A DNA stretch of 64,000 bases. Origin: Mucilaginibacter mali (GTDB lineage: Bacteria; Bacteroidota; Bacteroidia; Sphingobacteriales; Sphingobacteriaceae). Under the pieces are notes generated by a model that did no database searches, was not told where the DNA came from, and saw only the letters and a list, made by a program, of their open reading frames with translations. Position numbers and translations under genes: made by a program. Of the stretch, positions 24,620-32,837 are shown piece after piece. The stretch lies in the NCBI RefSeq assembly GCF_013283875.1, contig NZ_CP054139.1, positions 1,612,001-1,676,000 on the forward strand. Reading direction: 5' to 3'. Position 1 is the first letter of the stretch. Each line of letters begins with the position of its first letter.

Positions 24620-25597
24620 ATGTCTGTATTAGTATTGGTAGAACATACCGAAGGAACGATAAAAAAGAAAAGTTTTGAAGCCGTGCAGTATGCTGCCGGC
24701 ATTGCAAAACAACAAAATACAAGCGTAACGGCCCTGGTATTAGGCACTGTTGCCGATGGCGAAATGACCGCCCTTGGCCAGTACGGTGCGCAAAAAGTAT
24801 TACATGTAGCCGACGCTCGTTTAAACGAATTACACGGTCGTGCTTATGCTGCCGCGGTAACTGCCGCAGCCCAAAAAGAAGGCAGCAAAGTAATTGTAAC
24901 CCTGAATGACGTTAACGGTCGCGCTGTAGCCCCGCGTGTGGCAGTGAAGCTACAGGCCGGTTTGGTTGCAGGGGCTTTATCGTACCCCGATACCGAAAAA
25001 GGGTTTGTGGTTAAAAAAACCGTATTCTCGGGCAAGGCCTTCGCTTTTGTGGATGTTACCAGCCCCGTAAAAGTAATTATGCTGATGCCAAACACTTTCC
25101 AGTTGCAAAAGGTTGATGGTACAGCTACGGTTGAAAAACTGGATGTTGCCTTTGGCGATAAAGCCTTTGGCGTAACCGTTAAAGAAGTAAACAAAGTAAA
25201 AGGCGAAGTGCCATTGGCCGAAGCCGAACTGGTGGTATCGGGTGGTCGCGGTATGAAAGGCCCGGAGAACTGGGGCCTGATCGAAGACTTGGCTAAGGAG
25301 CTGGGTGCCGCTACAGCCTGCTCGCGCCCGGTAGCCGATTCGCACTGGCGTCCGCATCATGAGCACGTTGGCCAAACCGGCGGAACGATACGCCCGAACC
25401 TGTACATTGCTGTGGGTATATCGGGCGCAATTCAGCATCTGGCCGGGGTAAATGGCTCTAAAACCATTGTGGTGATAAACAAAGACCCCGAAGCGCCGTT
25501 CTTTAAAGCGGCTACTTATGGTGTGGTTGGCGATGCGATGGAGATATTGCCGCGGTTAACAACTGCCGTAAAAAAGTTTAAAGAGAACCATAAATAA
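24620..25597 (+). CDS. etfA: Electron transfer flavoprotein, alpha subunit
   Basis: FAD-binding large subunit of ETF. From ATG 24620 (MSVLVLVEHTEGTIKKKSFE) the protein has 325 residues, the usual length. An in-frame ATG at 24545 would lie in the spacer hairpin and adds 25 atypical residues, so it is rejected. The C-terminal FAD domain shows VVSGGRGMKGPENWGLIEDL, ATACSRPVADSHWRPHHEHVG, QTGGTIRPNLYIAVGISGAIQH and INKDPEAPFFKAATYGVVGDA (the last a 21-residue block trimmed in sense to its core DPEAPFF). It pairs with etfB. A thioesterase gene starts 7 bp after its stop. Confidence 0.95.
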   Translation: MSVLVLVEHTEGTIKKKSFEAVQYAAGIAKQQNTSVTALVLGTVADGEMTALGQYGAQKVLHVADARLNELHGRAYAAAVTAAAQKEGSKVIVTLNDVNGRAVAPRVAVKLQAGLVAGALSYPDTEKGFVVKKTVFSGKAFAFVDVTSPVKVIMLMPNTFQLQKVDGTATVEKLDVAFGDKAFGVTVKEVNKVKGEVPLAEAELVVSGGRGMKGPENWGLIEDLAKELGAATACSRPVADSHWRPHHEHVGQTGGTIRPNLYIAVGISGAIQHLAGVNGSKTIVVINKDPEAPFFKAATYGVVGDAMEILPRLTTAVKKFKENHK

Positions 25598-25604
25598 ACG
25601 ATAC

Positions 25605-26057
25605 ATGGAAAATGTATTTTTTGAAGGCCCGGTGCTGTGGGCGCAGATAGATGCCAACATGCATATGCGCCATTCTGCCTATGCCGATTTTGCCGCGCAG
25701 ACCCGCCTGGCCATGATGGAAAGTGTGGGGCTGAAGCCCGATAAACTATTTGAACATAAGATAGGGCCGGTACTGTTTCGCGAAGAATTGTTTTATTTGC
25801 GCGAAGTTGGTTTTAACGACCATATTAAGGTGACCTGCGAGGTAATCAAATCGCGTGCCGATGGTTCACGGTGGAGCATCCGCCACGAAGTTTACCGGCA
25901 GGATGGTGTTAAAGCGGCCATCATTATTGCCGATGGATCGTGGATAGATATGGAAAAACGTAAACTGGCTGTATTACCTACGGAAATAAGCGCCCTTTTC
26001 GCGCAGGCACCCCGAAGCATTGACTATACCGAGGAACAACCTAAAGTGAAGGAATAA
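25605..26057 (+). CDS. Acyl-CoA thioesterase, hotdog fold
   Basis: A 150-residue single hotdog-domain protein of the 4-hydroxybenzoyl-CoA-thioesterase/YbgC type. Seen: VLWAQIDANMHMRHSAYADF (the D-x-N/M-x-H-M-R-H region forming the active site), LRVEELFYL-like segment as FREELFYLREVGFNDHI, and SIRHEVYRQDGVKAAIIIADGSWID. It hydrolyses acyl-CoA to free acid and CoA, which could release CoA when beta-oxidation stalls. Seven bases after etfA and 43 bp before the ACBP gene, so within the same operon. Substrate length unknown. Confidence 0.82.
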   Translation: MENVFFEGPVLWAQIDANMHMRHSAYADFAAQTRLAMMESVGLKPDKLFEHKIGPVLFREELFYLREVGFNDHIKVTCEVIKSRADGSRWSIRHEVYRQDGVKAAIIIADGSWIDMEKRKLAVLPTEISALFAQAPRSIDYTEEQPKVKE

Positions 26058-26100
26058 GTTAAAAGTATAAGACCAAAAGAAGATACATCTGTAAATAGCT

Positions 26101-26367
26101 ATGAGCAACCTGAAGGAAAACTTTGAACAAGCAGTTAAGGAAAGTAAAGAATTAAGTAAACGTCCTGATAACGAAACGCTGCTGAAATTATATAGTCTGT
26201 ACAAGCAAGCCACCGATGGCGATATGCCCGATGATACCGAGAAACCCAAAATGTTCGATTTTGTGGCGCAGGCTAAGTATGATGCCTGGAAGAACCGCAA
26301 AGGAACATCGGGTGATGAGGCGATGCAGGCTTATGTGGATCTGGTGACGGCGTTGAAGGAAAAATAA
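26101..26367 (+). CDS. Acyl-CoA-binding protein (ACBP)
   Basis: An 88-residue cytoplasmic protein with the whole ACBP four-helix fold. Signature LLKLYSLYKQATDGD and PKMFDFVAQAKYDAWKNRKG (matching the LYxLYKQATxGD and KAKWDAWxxxKG ligand-site patterns) followed by EAMQAYVDLVTALKEK. ACBPs bind medium- to long-chain acyl-CoA esters and buffer or carry them. The family is near-universal in eukaryotes but patchy in bacteria. Its place between thioesterase and other beta-oxidation genes supports a role in channelling acyl-CoA. Confidence 0.92.
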   Translation: MSNLKENFEQAVKESKELSKRPDNETLLKLYSLYKQATDGDMPDDTEKPKMFDFVAQAKYDAWKNRKGTSGDEAMQAYVDLVTALKEK

Positions 26368-26370
26368 CAA

Positions 26371-26467
26371 TTTGTCATTGCGAGGAGCGTAGCGACGTGG
26401 CAATCCCATAGGCAGGTCCACGTTGCTTGTCCTATGAGATTGCCGCGCTATCGCTCGCAATGACAAA
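26371..26467. repeat. GTCATTGCGAG palindrome after the ACBP gene
   Basis: Arms 26371-26412 and 26431-26467 (outer core TTTGTCATTGCGAG, inner GGCAAT...CATAGG) with some mismatches. It begins 4 bp after the ACBP stop. Sub-family of the 9738 palindromes; the only copy here that lies between co-directional genes. Confidence 0.75.
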
Positions 26468-26635
26468 GTGGTGGGACACCCGAAATTTTAACCAATGTTT
26501 CCGCCATATAAACCTTTGTAATTTGCGTTCTATTGCTTTATTTGCCTGTATAAACCAATACTAAATTATTTAATAACGGCAATCTGTTTATCTACCTGCA
26601 CCAGGCAATAAACACCTGCCTTAAACTTTGTAACC

Positions 26636-27085
26636 ATGACCGCATTTAAAAAGAATTTCATTGGCTTCGCATTTGCACTGCTGGCCATTATTTGTGTAAA
26701 CATTGCCGCTAAGGCACAGGACAAGATAGAAGGCCTGTGGTATAATGCGGAAAAAACCGGCAAGATCGATATTAAAAAAGATGCCAACGGCAAATTCAAC
26801 GGCAAGGTAGTTTGGCTGAAAGAACCATTAAAAGACGGCAAACCCAAGCTTGACGAAATGAACAGCGACGAGAAGCTGCGTACGCGTCCGCGTTTAGGTC
26901 TGCCCGTACTGAACGGCTTTGTAAAAGATGGCGAAAATAAATACACCGATGGTACCATTTACGATCCGCTGAACGGCAAAACCTATTCCTGCAAAATGAC
27001 CTATAAAGGCAAAACGCTGGATATCCGCGGGTATATCGGTATATCGCTCTTCGGGCGTACTACTACGTGGACGCGGGCGGAGTAG
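26636..27085 (+). CDS. DUF2147 exported protein
   Basis: A 149-residue protein with a signal peptide ending IAAKAQ and a DUF2147 domain: KIEGLWYNAEKTGKIDIKKD, then GKFNGKVVWLKEP, NGFVKDGENKYTDGTIYDP and GKTYSCKMTYKGKTLDIRGY, finishing GISLFGRTTTWTRAE. DUF2147 proteins are periplasmic beta-rich proteins of unknown function, common near lipid or stress genes. Its position inside the beta-oxidation block is noted, but repeats flank it on both sides, so it may be an independent unit. Confidence 0.88.
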   Translation: MTAFKKNFIGFAFALLAIICVNIAAKAQDKIEGLWYNAEKTGKIDIKKDANGKFNGKVVWLKEPLKDGKPKLDEMNSDEKLRTRPRLGLPVLNGFVKDGENKYTDGTIYDPLNGKTYSCKMTYKGKTLDIRGYIGISLFGRTTTWTRAE

Positions 27086-27090
27086 GGAGA

Positions 27091-27237
27091 GGTGGCAATT
27101 TAACCACAAAGGGCGCAAAGATTTTTGCACGAAGACCACAAAGCCTTAGTGACCTGTTAAAAAGTAAAAGAAGAGGAATTTATTCTTTGTGCTCTTTGTG
27201 ATTTTCCCTCTGTGCTCTTTGTGGTTAGATCACCACC
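27091..27237. repeat. CTTTGTGG-family element, copy C
   Basis: Left arm 27091-27111 is identical to the left arm of copy B (16912-16932). The right arm 27217-27237 has three mismatches to the expected complement. It starts 5 bp after the DUF2147 stop and ends 32 bp before the next start codon. Confidence 0.82.
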
Positions 27238-27268
27238 ACAACAAAATATAAAACAACAAGCATAAAAA

Positions 27269-29647
27269 ATGAGTGTTAAACGAGTAATAAAAAAAGTAGC
27301 CGTGCTGGGTTCAGGTGTGATGGGGAGCAGGATAGCCTGCCACTTCGCCAATATTGGAGTACAGGTGCTGCTGCTGGATATTGTACCAAAAGATGCCGCT
27401 GCCGATAAAAAAAGCAGGAATAAGATCGTAGACGATGCGCTGGCATTCGCGCTGAAATCTAACCCATCGCCTATTTACCTTAAGTCGTTCGCTAAGCGTA
27501 TCACTACCGGCAATTTTGACGATGATATGCCCAAAATTGCCGAATGCGATTGGGTGATAGAAGTAGTAGTGGAGCGCCTGGATATCAAACAACAGGTATT
27601 TGCCAAAGTAGAGCAGTTCCGCAAGCAAGGTATGCTCATCACCAGCAATACATCGGGTATACCTATTCACCTGATGACCGAAGGCCGTAGCGACGACTTT
27701 AAGAAACACTTTTGCGGAAGCCACTTCTTTAACCCGCCTCGTTATCTGAAACTGCTGGAGATCATTCCAACAAAAGATACGCTGCCCGAGGTTACAGATT
27801 TCCTGATGCACTTCGGTGAGAAGTTCCTGGGCAAGACCACCGTATTGGCCAAAGATACTCCCGCCTTTATCGGCAACCGTATCGGGGTGTTCAGTATCAT
27901 GAGCATCCTGCATTATGTGGAGAAGACCGGTATGACAGTTGAAGAAGTGGATAAGCTGACCGGCCCGGTTATCGGTCACCCCAAATCGGCTACGTTCCGT
28001 ACCACGGATGTGGTGGGTTTGGATACAATGATCCATGTAGCTAATGGCCTGCACGAAAACGCGCCCAATGACGAGGCTAACGCCCTGTTCAACATCCCCG
28101 CATATGTAAGCGGGATGCAAACGAACAACTGGCTGGGCAGCAAGACCAATCAGGGTTTCTACAAAAAAGAGAAAGTTAACGGCAAGAACGAGTTCTATGC
28201 CTTAGACCTGAAAACGCTGGAATACAAGCCATCGCAAAAAGTAAAATTCCCGGTGCTGGAAACCACCAAAACGGTGGATAATATGAGCGACAGGCTGAAA
28301 ATGTTGTTCGCTGCGAAAGATAAGGCTGGTGATTTTTACCGTGATGTATTTTTCCAGTTGTTCGCTTATGCTAGCAACCGTATCCCCGAGATATCCGACG
28401 AGTTATACAAAATAGATGCCGCCATGAACGCCGGTTTCGGCTGGGAAATGGGGCCGTTCGAAAAATGGGATGCCTTGGGTGTGGAATCTACGGTTAAAGC
28501 CATGGAAGCCGCGGGTAACAAACCTGCGCAATGGGTATACGATATGTTGGAAAGCGGCGCTAGGTCGTTCTATAAAGTAGAGGACGGGCATAAAAGGTAT
28601 TACGATATCCCATCCAAAACCTACAAGATCATCCCGGGTACCGAGCAGTTCATCCTGCTGGATAATATTCGAGCCAATAAAACCATCTGGAAGAACAGCG
28701 GTACTACCATTACCGATATTGGCGATGGTATCATCAACCTGGAGTTCCATACCAAAATGAATACCATTGGCGGTGAGGTGATAGAAGGCATTAACAAAGC
28801 CATCACCCTTGCCGAAAAGGATTATAAAGGTTTGGTGATCAGTAACGAAGGGGCCAACTTCAGCGCCGGTGCCAACGTGGGCATGATCTTTATGATGGCG
28901 GTAGAACAGGAGTACGACGAACTGAGCATGGTGATCCGTGCTTTCCAAAATACTATGATGCGTATCCGCTACTCATCTATCCCGGTGGTCATCGCTCCAC
29001 ACCAAATGGCCTTAGGCGGCGGTTGCGAAATGTGTCTGCATGCCGATAAAGTAGTTGCCCATGCCGAAACCTATATGGGCCTGGTGGAGTTTGGCGTAGG
29101 CCTGATCCCCGGCGGCGGCGGTACTAAAGAATTCGCTCTAAGGTTATCAGACGAGTTACAGGATGGCGATATCGAAATGAACAACTTCCGTGAGCGCTTC
29201 CTTACTATCGGCCAAGCCAAGGTATCCACATCAGCCTACGAAGCTTTTGAACTTGGGTACCTGAAAAAAGGCCGCGATGTGGTAGTCGTATCCGAAAAGC
29301 GTTTACTGGCCGAAGCTAAAAATCAATGCTTATTACTGGCCGATGAGGGATATGTACAGCCCATTAAACGTGCCGATATCAGGGTACTGGGCCGGCAGGC
29401 TTTAGGTTTGGGGTATGTGGGAGCCAACAGCATGTACAGCGGCAATTATATTAGCGAACACGATGTAAAGATATCGCAAAAACTGGCCTACGTACTTTGC
29501 GGCGGCGACCTTTCGCAACCCACCACGGTGAGCGAAGATTACCTGCTTGATCTGGAGCGCGAAGCCTTTTTACAGCTATGCACCGAGCGTAAAACGCTGG
29601 AGCGTATACAGAGTATTATTACGGGTGGTAAGGTGCTGAGAAATTAA
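27269..29647 (+). CDS. Bifunctional 3-hydroxyacyl-CoA dehydrogenase / enoyl-CoA hydratase (FadN-like)
   Basis: A 792-residue enzyme for steps two and three of beta-oxidation. N-terminal NAD-binding domain (VAVLGSGVMGSRIACHFANI), HAD catalytic part (FCGSHFFNPPRYLKLLEIIP, with the histidine-glutamate pair; FIGNRIGVFSIM), then a second helical HAD domain, then a C-terminal crotonase domain (about 505-700: GANFSAGANVGMIFMM, HQMALGGGCEMCLHADKVVA, ETYMGLVEFGVGLIPGGGG). This dehydrogenase-first order is that of B. subtilis FadN, opposite to E. coli FadB. The thiolase gene follows after a hairpin-bearing spacer; together they make the FadNA pair. Confidence 0.93.
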   Translation: MSVKRVIKKVAVLGSGVMGSRIACHFANIGVQVLLLDIVPKDAAADKKSRNKIVDDALAFALKSNPSPIYLKSFAKRITTGNFDDDMPKIAECDWVIEVVVERLDIKQQVFAKVEQFRKQGMLITSNTSGIPIHLMTEGRSDDFKKHFCGSHFFNPPRYLKLLEIIPTKDTLPEVTDFLMHFGEKFLGKTTVLAKDTPAFIGNRIGVFSIMSILHYVEKTGMTVEEVDKLTGPVIGHPKSATFRTTDVVGLDTMIHVANGLHENAPNDEANALFNIPAYVSGMQTNNWLGSKTNQGFYKKEKVNGKNEFYALDLKTLEYKPSQKVKFPVLETTKTVDNMSDRLKMLFAAKDKAGDFYRDVFFQLFAYASNRIPEISDELYKIDAAMNAGFGWEMGPFEKWDALGVESTVKAMEAAGNKPAQWVYDMLESGARSFYKVEDGHKRYYDIPSKTYKIIPGTEQFILLDNIRANKTIWKNSGTTITDIGDGIINLEFHTKMNTIGGEVIEGINKAITLAEKDYKGLVISNEGANFSAGANVGMIFMMAVEQEYDELSMVIRAFQNTMMRIRYSSIPVVIAPHQMALGGGCEMCLHADKVVAHAETYMGLVEFGVGLIPGGGGTKEFALRLSDELQDGDIEMNNFRERFLTIGQAKVSTSAYEAFELGYLKKGRDVVVVSEKRLLAEAKNQCLLLADEGYVQPIKRADIRVLGRQALGLGYVGANSMYSGNYISEHDVKISQKLAYVLCGGDLSQPTTVSEDYLLDLEREAFLQLCTERKTLERIQSIITGGKVLRN

Positions 29648-29664
29648 GTTAGATTCAAGATGTT

Positions 29665-29732
29665 AGAATCAGGAATAAAGACAAGAGTTGAGCAGTTGCG
29701 TCTTGACTCTTGGATCTTTAATTCTTGGTTCT
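29665..29732. repeat. Inverted repeat in the FadN-thiolase spacer
   Basis: The left arm AGAATCAGGAATAAAGACAA is matched imperfectly by the reverse complement of TTGGATCTTTAATTCTTGG on the right; arms of about 28 nt with a loop of about 15 nt. Same design as 24521 and 30921 but unrelated sequence. Confidence 0.6.
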
Positions 29733-29747
29733 CTAAAAATAAAGCAA

Positions 29748-30923
29748 ATGAACGCATATATAGTGGCGGCCAGCCGCAGCGCAGTAGGTAAGGCAACAAG
29801 AGGGGGCTTCAGGTTTACCCGGCCCGATACTTTGGCTGCCGACGTAATTAAGGCGCTGATAGCATCGGTGCCTAATGTTGATAAGGAACAGATAGATGAT
29901 GTGATAGTAGGTAATGCTACGCCCGAGGCGGAGCAGGGCCTTAATGTGGCGCGACTGATATCGCTGATGGCTTTGGATACCGATAAAGTACCGGGCATGA
30001 CGGTGAACCGTTATTGCGCGTCAGGCCTGGAAACCATTGCCATCGCTTCGGCCAAGATACATGCCGGGATATCCGATTGCATTATTGCAGGCGGGGTAGA
30101 GAGCATGAGCATGCTGCCTATGGGCGGCTGGCGTATCGTCCCTAATACCGATATCGCGCTAAGCAATCCCGATTACTACTGGGGCATGGGTTTAACTGCC
30201 GAGGCTGTTGCCAAAGAGTACAATGTTGGTCGCGAGGAACAGGACCTGTTCGCATTCAACTCGCACCAGAAGGCCATAAAAGCTATTGCTGATGGCAAAT
30301 TTGCCAATGAGATAGTTCCGGTAAACGTGACCGAAGTTTATGTGGATGAAAGCGGCAAGAAAAAGAAGCGCGACTTTACGGTAGCAACCGACGAAGGCCC
30401 TCGTGCAGATACATCGCTGGATGCGTTGGCTAAACTGAAACCGGTATTTGATGCCAAGGGTGTGGTTACAGCAGGTAATTCATCGCAAACCAGCGACGGC
30501 GCTGCTTTTGTGATGGTGGTATCCGAAAAATTTATGAAGGAAAATAACCTTACGCCAATAGCCCGTATGGTTAACTATGCCGCTGCCGGTGTACCGCCAA
30601 GGATAATGGGTATCGGTCCGCTGGTTGCTATACCTAAAGTGCTGAAAGCCGCGGGTATGAAACAGCAGGATATCGACCTGATAGAACTGAACGAAGCCTT
30701 CGCATCGCAATCCTTAGCGGTAATAAAAGGGCTTGATCTTAACCCGGATATTATTAATGTTAACGGTGGTGCTATCGCCTTAGGCCACCCGCTGGGTTGC
30801 ACAGGTGCTAAATTATCCGTACAGTTGTTTAACGAACTAAAGCGCCGCGATAAAAAATATGGTATGGTAACCATGTGTGTGGGCACCGGCCAGGGCGCTG
30901 CAGGGATATTTGAATTGTTATAG
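29748..30923 (+). CDS. Acetyl-CoA acyltransferase (3-ketoacyl-CoA thiolase)
   Basis: Last step of beta-oxidation, 3-ketoacyl-CoA plus CoA to acetyl-CoA and shortened acyl-CoA. From ATG 29748 (MNAYIVAASRSAVGKATRGG) it has 391 residues, the normal thiolase length; an in-frame ATG at 29688 lies in the spacer hairpin. Catalytic residues: nucleophile in NRYCASGLETIA (Cys about 88), NEAFASQSLAV, His in GGAIALGHPLGCTGAK, and Cys in MVTMCVGTGQGAAGIF. Co-directional with FadN-like gene upstream and acyl-CoA ligase downstream. The degradative role is inferred from context. Confidence 0.93.
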   Translation: MNAYIVAASRSAVGKATRGGFRFTRPDTLAADVIKALIASVPNVDKEQIDDVIVGNATPEAEQGLNVARLISLMALDTDKVPGMTVNRYCASGLETIAIASAKIHAGISDCIIAGGVESMSMLPMGGWRIVPNTDIALSNPDYYWGMGLTAEAVAKEYNVGREEQDLFAFNSHQKAIKAIADGKFANEIVPVNVTEVYVDESGKKKKRDFTVATDEGPRADTSLDALAKLKPVFDAKGVVTAGNSSQTSDGAAFVMVVSEKFMKENNLTPIARMVNYAAAGVPPRIMGIGPLVAIPKVLKAAGMKQQDIDLIELNEAFASQSLAVIKGLDLNPDIINVNGGAIALGHPLGCTGAKLSVQLFNELKRRDKKYGMVTMCVGTGQGAAGIFELL

Positions 30924-31000
30924 TGATCAGTTAATTAGTGATTAGAGATCAGTGCTTTGCATTCCTAACTAATCACTGATTAACTGATCACCGATCACTA
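30921..31000. repeat. Near-perfect inverted repeat, thiolase-ligase spacer
   Basis: GTGATCAGTTAATTAGTGAT on the left matches the reverse complement of the block ATCACTGATTAACTGATCAC on the right with one mismatch. The left arm starts on the thiolase stop codon (TAG, 30921-30923). An extra GATCACTA follows on the right. Confidence 0.75.
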
Positions 31001-31013
31001 TGAGCAAAGCGAA

Positions 31014-32837
31014 ATGAAAGCTACAAGATTATTCGATTGTATGGCCCTGCAGGCCGCCACGCCGGTTGCCGGGCTGCTTAACGCTAAAGAAAATGGCGTG
31101 TGGAAGCTTTATAGTACCGAAACGGTGCACCGGTTGGTGAACGAACTTTCTATGGCGCTTTTAAACCTGGGCATATCCGCCGGGGATGGAACGACCGAGG
31201 GCCGCGATAAGATCGCTTTGATCAGCAATGGCAGGCCCGAATGGCTGATAACCGACCTGGCCGTACAGCAGATCGGCGCTATCCTGGTGCCGCTTTATCC
31301 TAACAGCAATGCTAAGGAGCTGGAGCAGATCTTGAATGAGTCGGCCGTAAAATATGTTTTTGTTAGCGGTACCGAACTGTGCGATAAGATAACTGAGGTA
31401 AAGGCCAATATCCCATCGTTAAAGCAGATATATTCTTTTGATAGAATAGATGACTGCGCGCATTGGCTGGAGTTGTTAAAGCCGCTGCAAGCGGGTGATA
31501 TCGAACGGATCAAAACCATTAGCGATACCGTTAAGGCAGATGATGTAACTACGATAATCTATACGTCCGGTACCACCGGTCGACCAAAAGGGGTGATGCT
31601 TACCCATAAAAACATCCTCACCAACGTAATGGATTCGGGCGAGGTGTTGAAGCAGATACCGGTTGAGGCCCGCACGGCGCTTAGCTTTTTGCCGCTTAAC
31701 CACATCTTCGAAAAGATGTGTACCTATATCTATTTCTTCTTCGGCTTTTCTATTTCCTATGCCGAAAGTATGGATACCATTGGCCCCAACCTGCGCGAAG
31801 TGAAGCCTTATATCTTCACCGCTGTTCCGCGTTTATTAGAAAAGGTATTTGAACGGATAATGGATGCCGGCCAAAAGCTGGAAGGCATGAAAAAGAAGAT
31901 CTTCCTGTGGTCGATAGCCGTTGCCGAGGAATTTGAGATACATGGCAAAAGCCCCTGGTATAAAATTAAGCTGGCTATTGCCGATAAGCTGGTGTACAGC
32001 AAATGGCGCGAAGCAGTGGGCGGGAATGTGAAGGCTATTGTGGTGGGTAGTTCGGCTACGCCCATTAAGTTAGAGAAGATATTTACCGCGGCCAAAATTG
32101 TGATACTGGAAGGTTACGGACTTACCGAAACATCACCCGTTATTGCGGTGAACCAGTATATCCCTGCCATGCGCAAATTTGGTACGGTTGGCCCGCTGCT
32201 GGGCAATGTACAGGTGAAGATAGCCGAGGACGGCGAGATACTGTGCAAAGGCGATAACGTGATGGCCGGCTACTATAAAAATCCCGAAATGACCGCCGAA
32301 GTAATACAGGATGGCTGGTTCCACACAGGCGATATCGGTATGTTAGATGAGGGTAAATTCCTGAAGATAACCGACCGCAAGAAAGAGATCTTCAAAACAT
32401 CGGGCGGTAAATACGTGGCCCCGCTGCCTATCGAAAATAAAATGAAGGAAAATCATTTTATCGAGCAGATGATGGTGATCGGGTCTGAACGGAAATTTGT
32501 TTCGGCGCTCATCGTACCATCTTATACCAACCTTCTGCCCTGGTGTAAAGAGAATGATATCCTTTTTGTAGGGCATGATCAGTTGATGCAAAATCCACGG
32601 GTGATCGCTTTGTTCAATGGGATCATCGCGGGATTTAATCCCGAGTTTAACCACGTAGAGCAGGTGAAAAAAATAGCCTTACTATCTAACGAATGGTCGG
32701 TGGAAAGCGGTGAGTTAACCCCTACCGGGAAAATGAAGCGTAAGGTAATCATGGAGAAATATCAAAAAGAGATAGATAAACTATACTCGGGCGAGGCCGG
32801 GGATAGCACTTGCGATATCATTACGCCGGCGCACTGA
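31014..32837 (+). CDS. Long-chain fatty acid--CoA ligase
   Basis: Activates fatty acids with ATP and CoA for beta-oxidation; membrane-associated cytoplasmic enzyme. 607 residues, typical of Bacteroidota FadD-type AMP-binding enzymes. Motifs: TTIIYTSGTTGRPKGVMLTH (P-loop), SFLPLNHIFEKMCTYIYFFF, ILEGYGLTETSPVIAVN, and the A8/A10-like DGWFHTGDIGMLDEGKFLKI, TDRKKEIFKTSGGKYVAP and GKMKRKVIMEKY. No transmembrane segment. Its stop TGA overlaps the start of the next gene by one base (TGATG), so translation of the isomerase is coupled. Confidence 0.93.
   Translation: MKATRLFDCMALQAATPVAGLLNAKENGVWKLYSTETVHRLVNELSMALLNLGISAGDGTTEGRDKIALISNGRPEWLITDLAVQQIGAILVPLYPNSNAKELEQILNESAVKYVFVSGTELCDKITEVKANIPSLKQIYSFDRIDDCAHWLELLKPLQAGDIERIKTISDTVKADDVTTIIYTSGTTGRPKGVMLTHKNILTNVMDSGEVLKQIPVEARTALSFLPLNHIFEKMCTYIYFFFGFSISYAESMDTIGPNLREVKPYIFTAVPRLLEKVFERIMDAGQKLEGMKKKIFLWSIAVAEEFEIHGKSPWYKIKLAIADKLVYSKWREAVGGNVKAIVVGSSATPIKLEKIFTAAKIVILEGYGLTETSPVIAVNQYIPAMRKFGTVGPLLGNVQVKIAEDGEILCKGDNVMAGYYKNPEMTAEVIQDGWFHTGDIGMLDEGKFLKITDRKKEIFKTSGGKYVAPLPIENKMKENHFIEQMMVIGSERKFVSALIVPSYTNLLPWCKENDILFVGHDQLMQNPRVIALFNGIIAGFNPEFNHVEQVKKIALLSNEWSVESGELTPTGKMKRKVIMEKYQKEIDKLYSGEAGDSTCDIITPAH

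Noticed and set aside
27311..28120. 269-codon open frame on the minus strand inside the FadN-like gene
   Set aside because: Lies fully opposite a strongly conserved enzyme; its translation (HPAYICGDVEQGVSLVIG...) shows no domain and reflects codon bias of the plus-strand gene.
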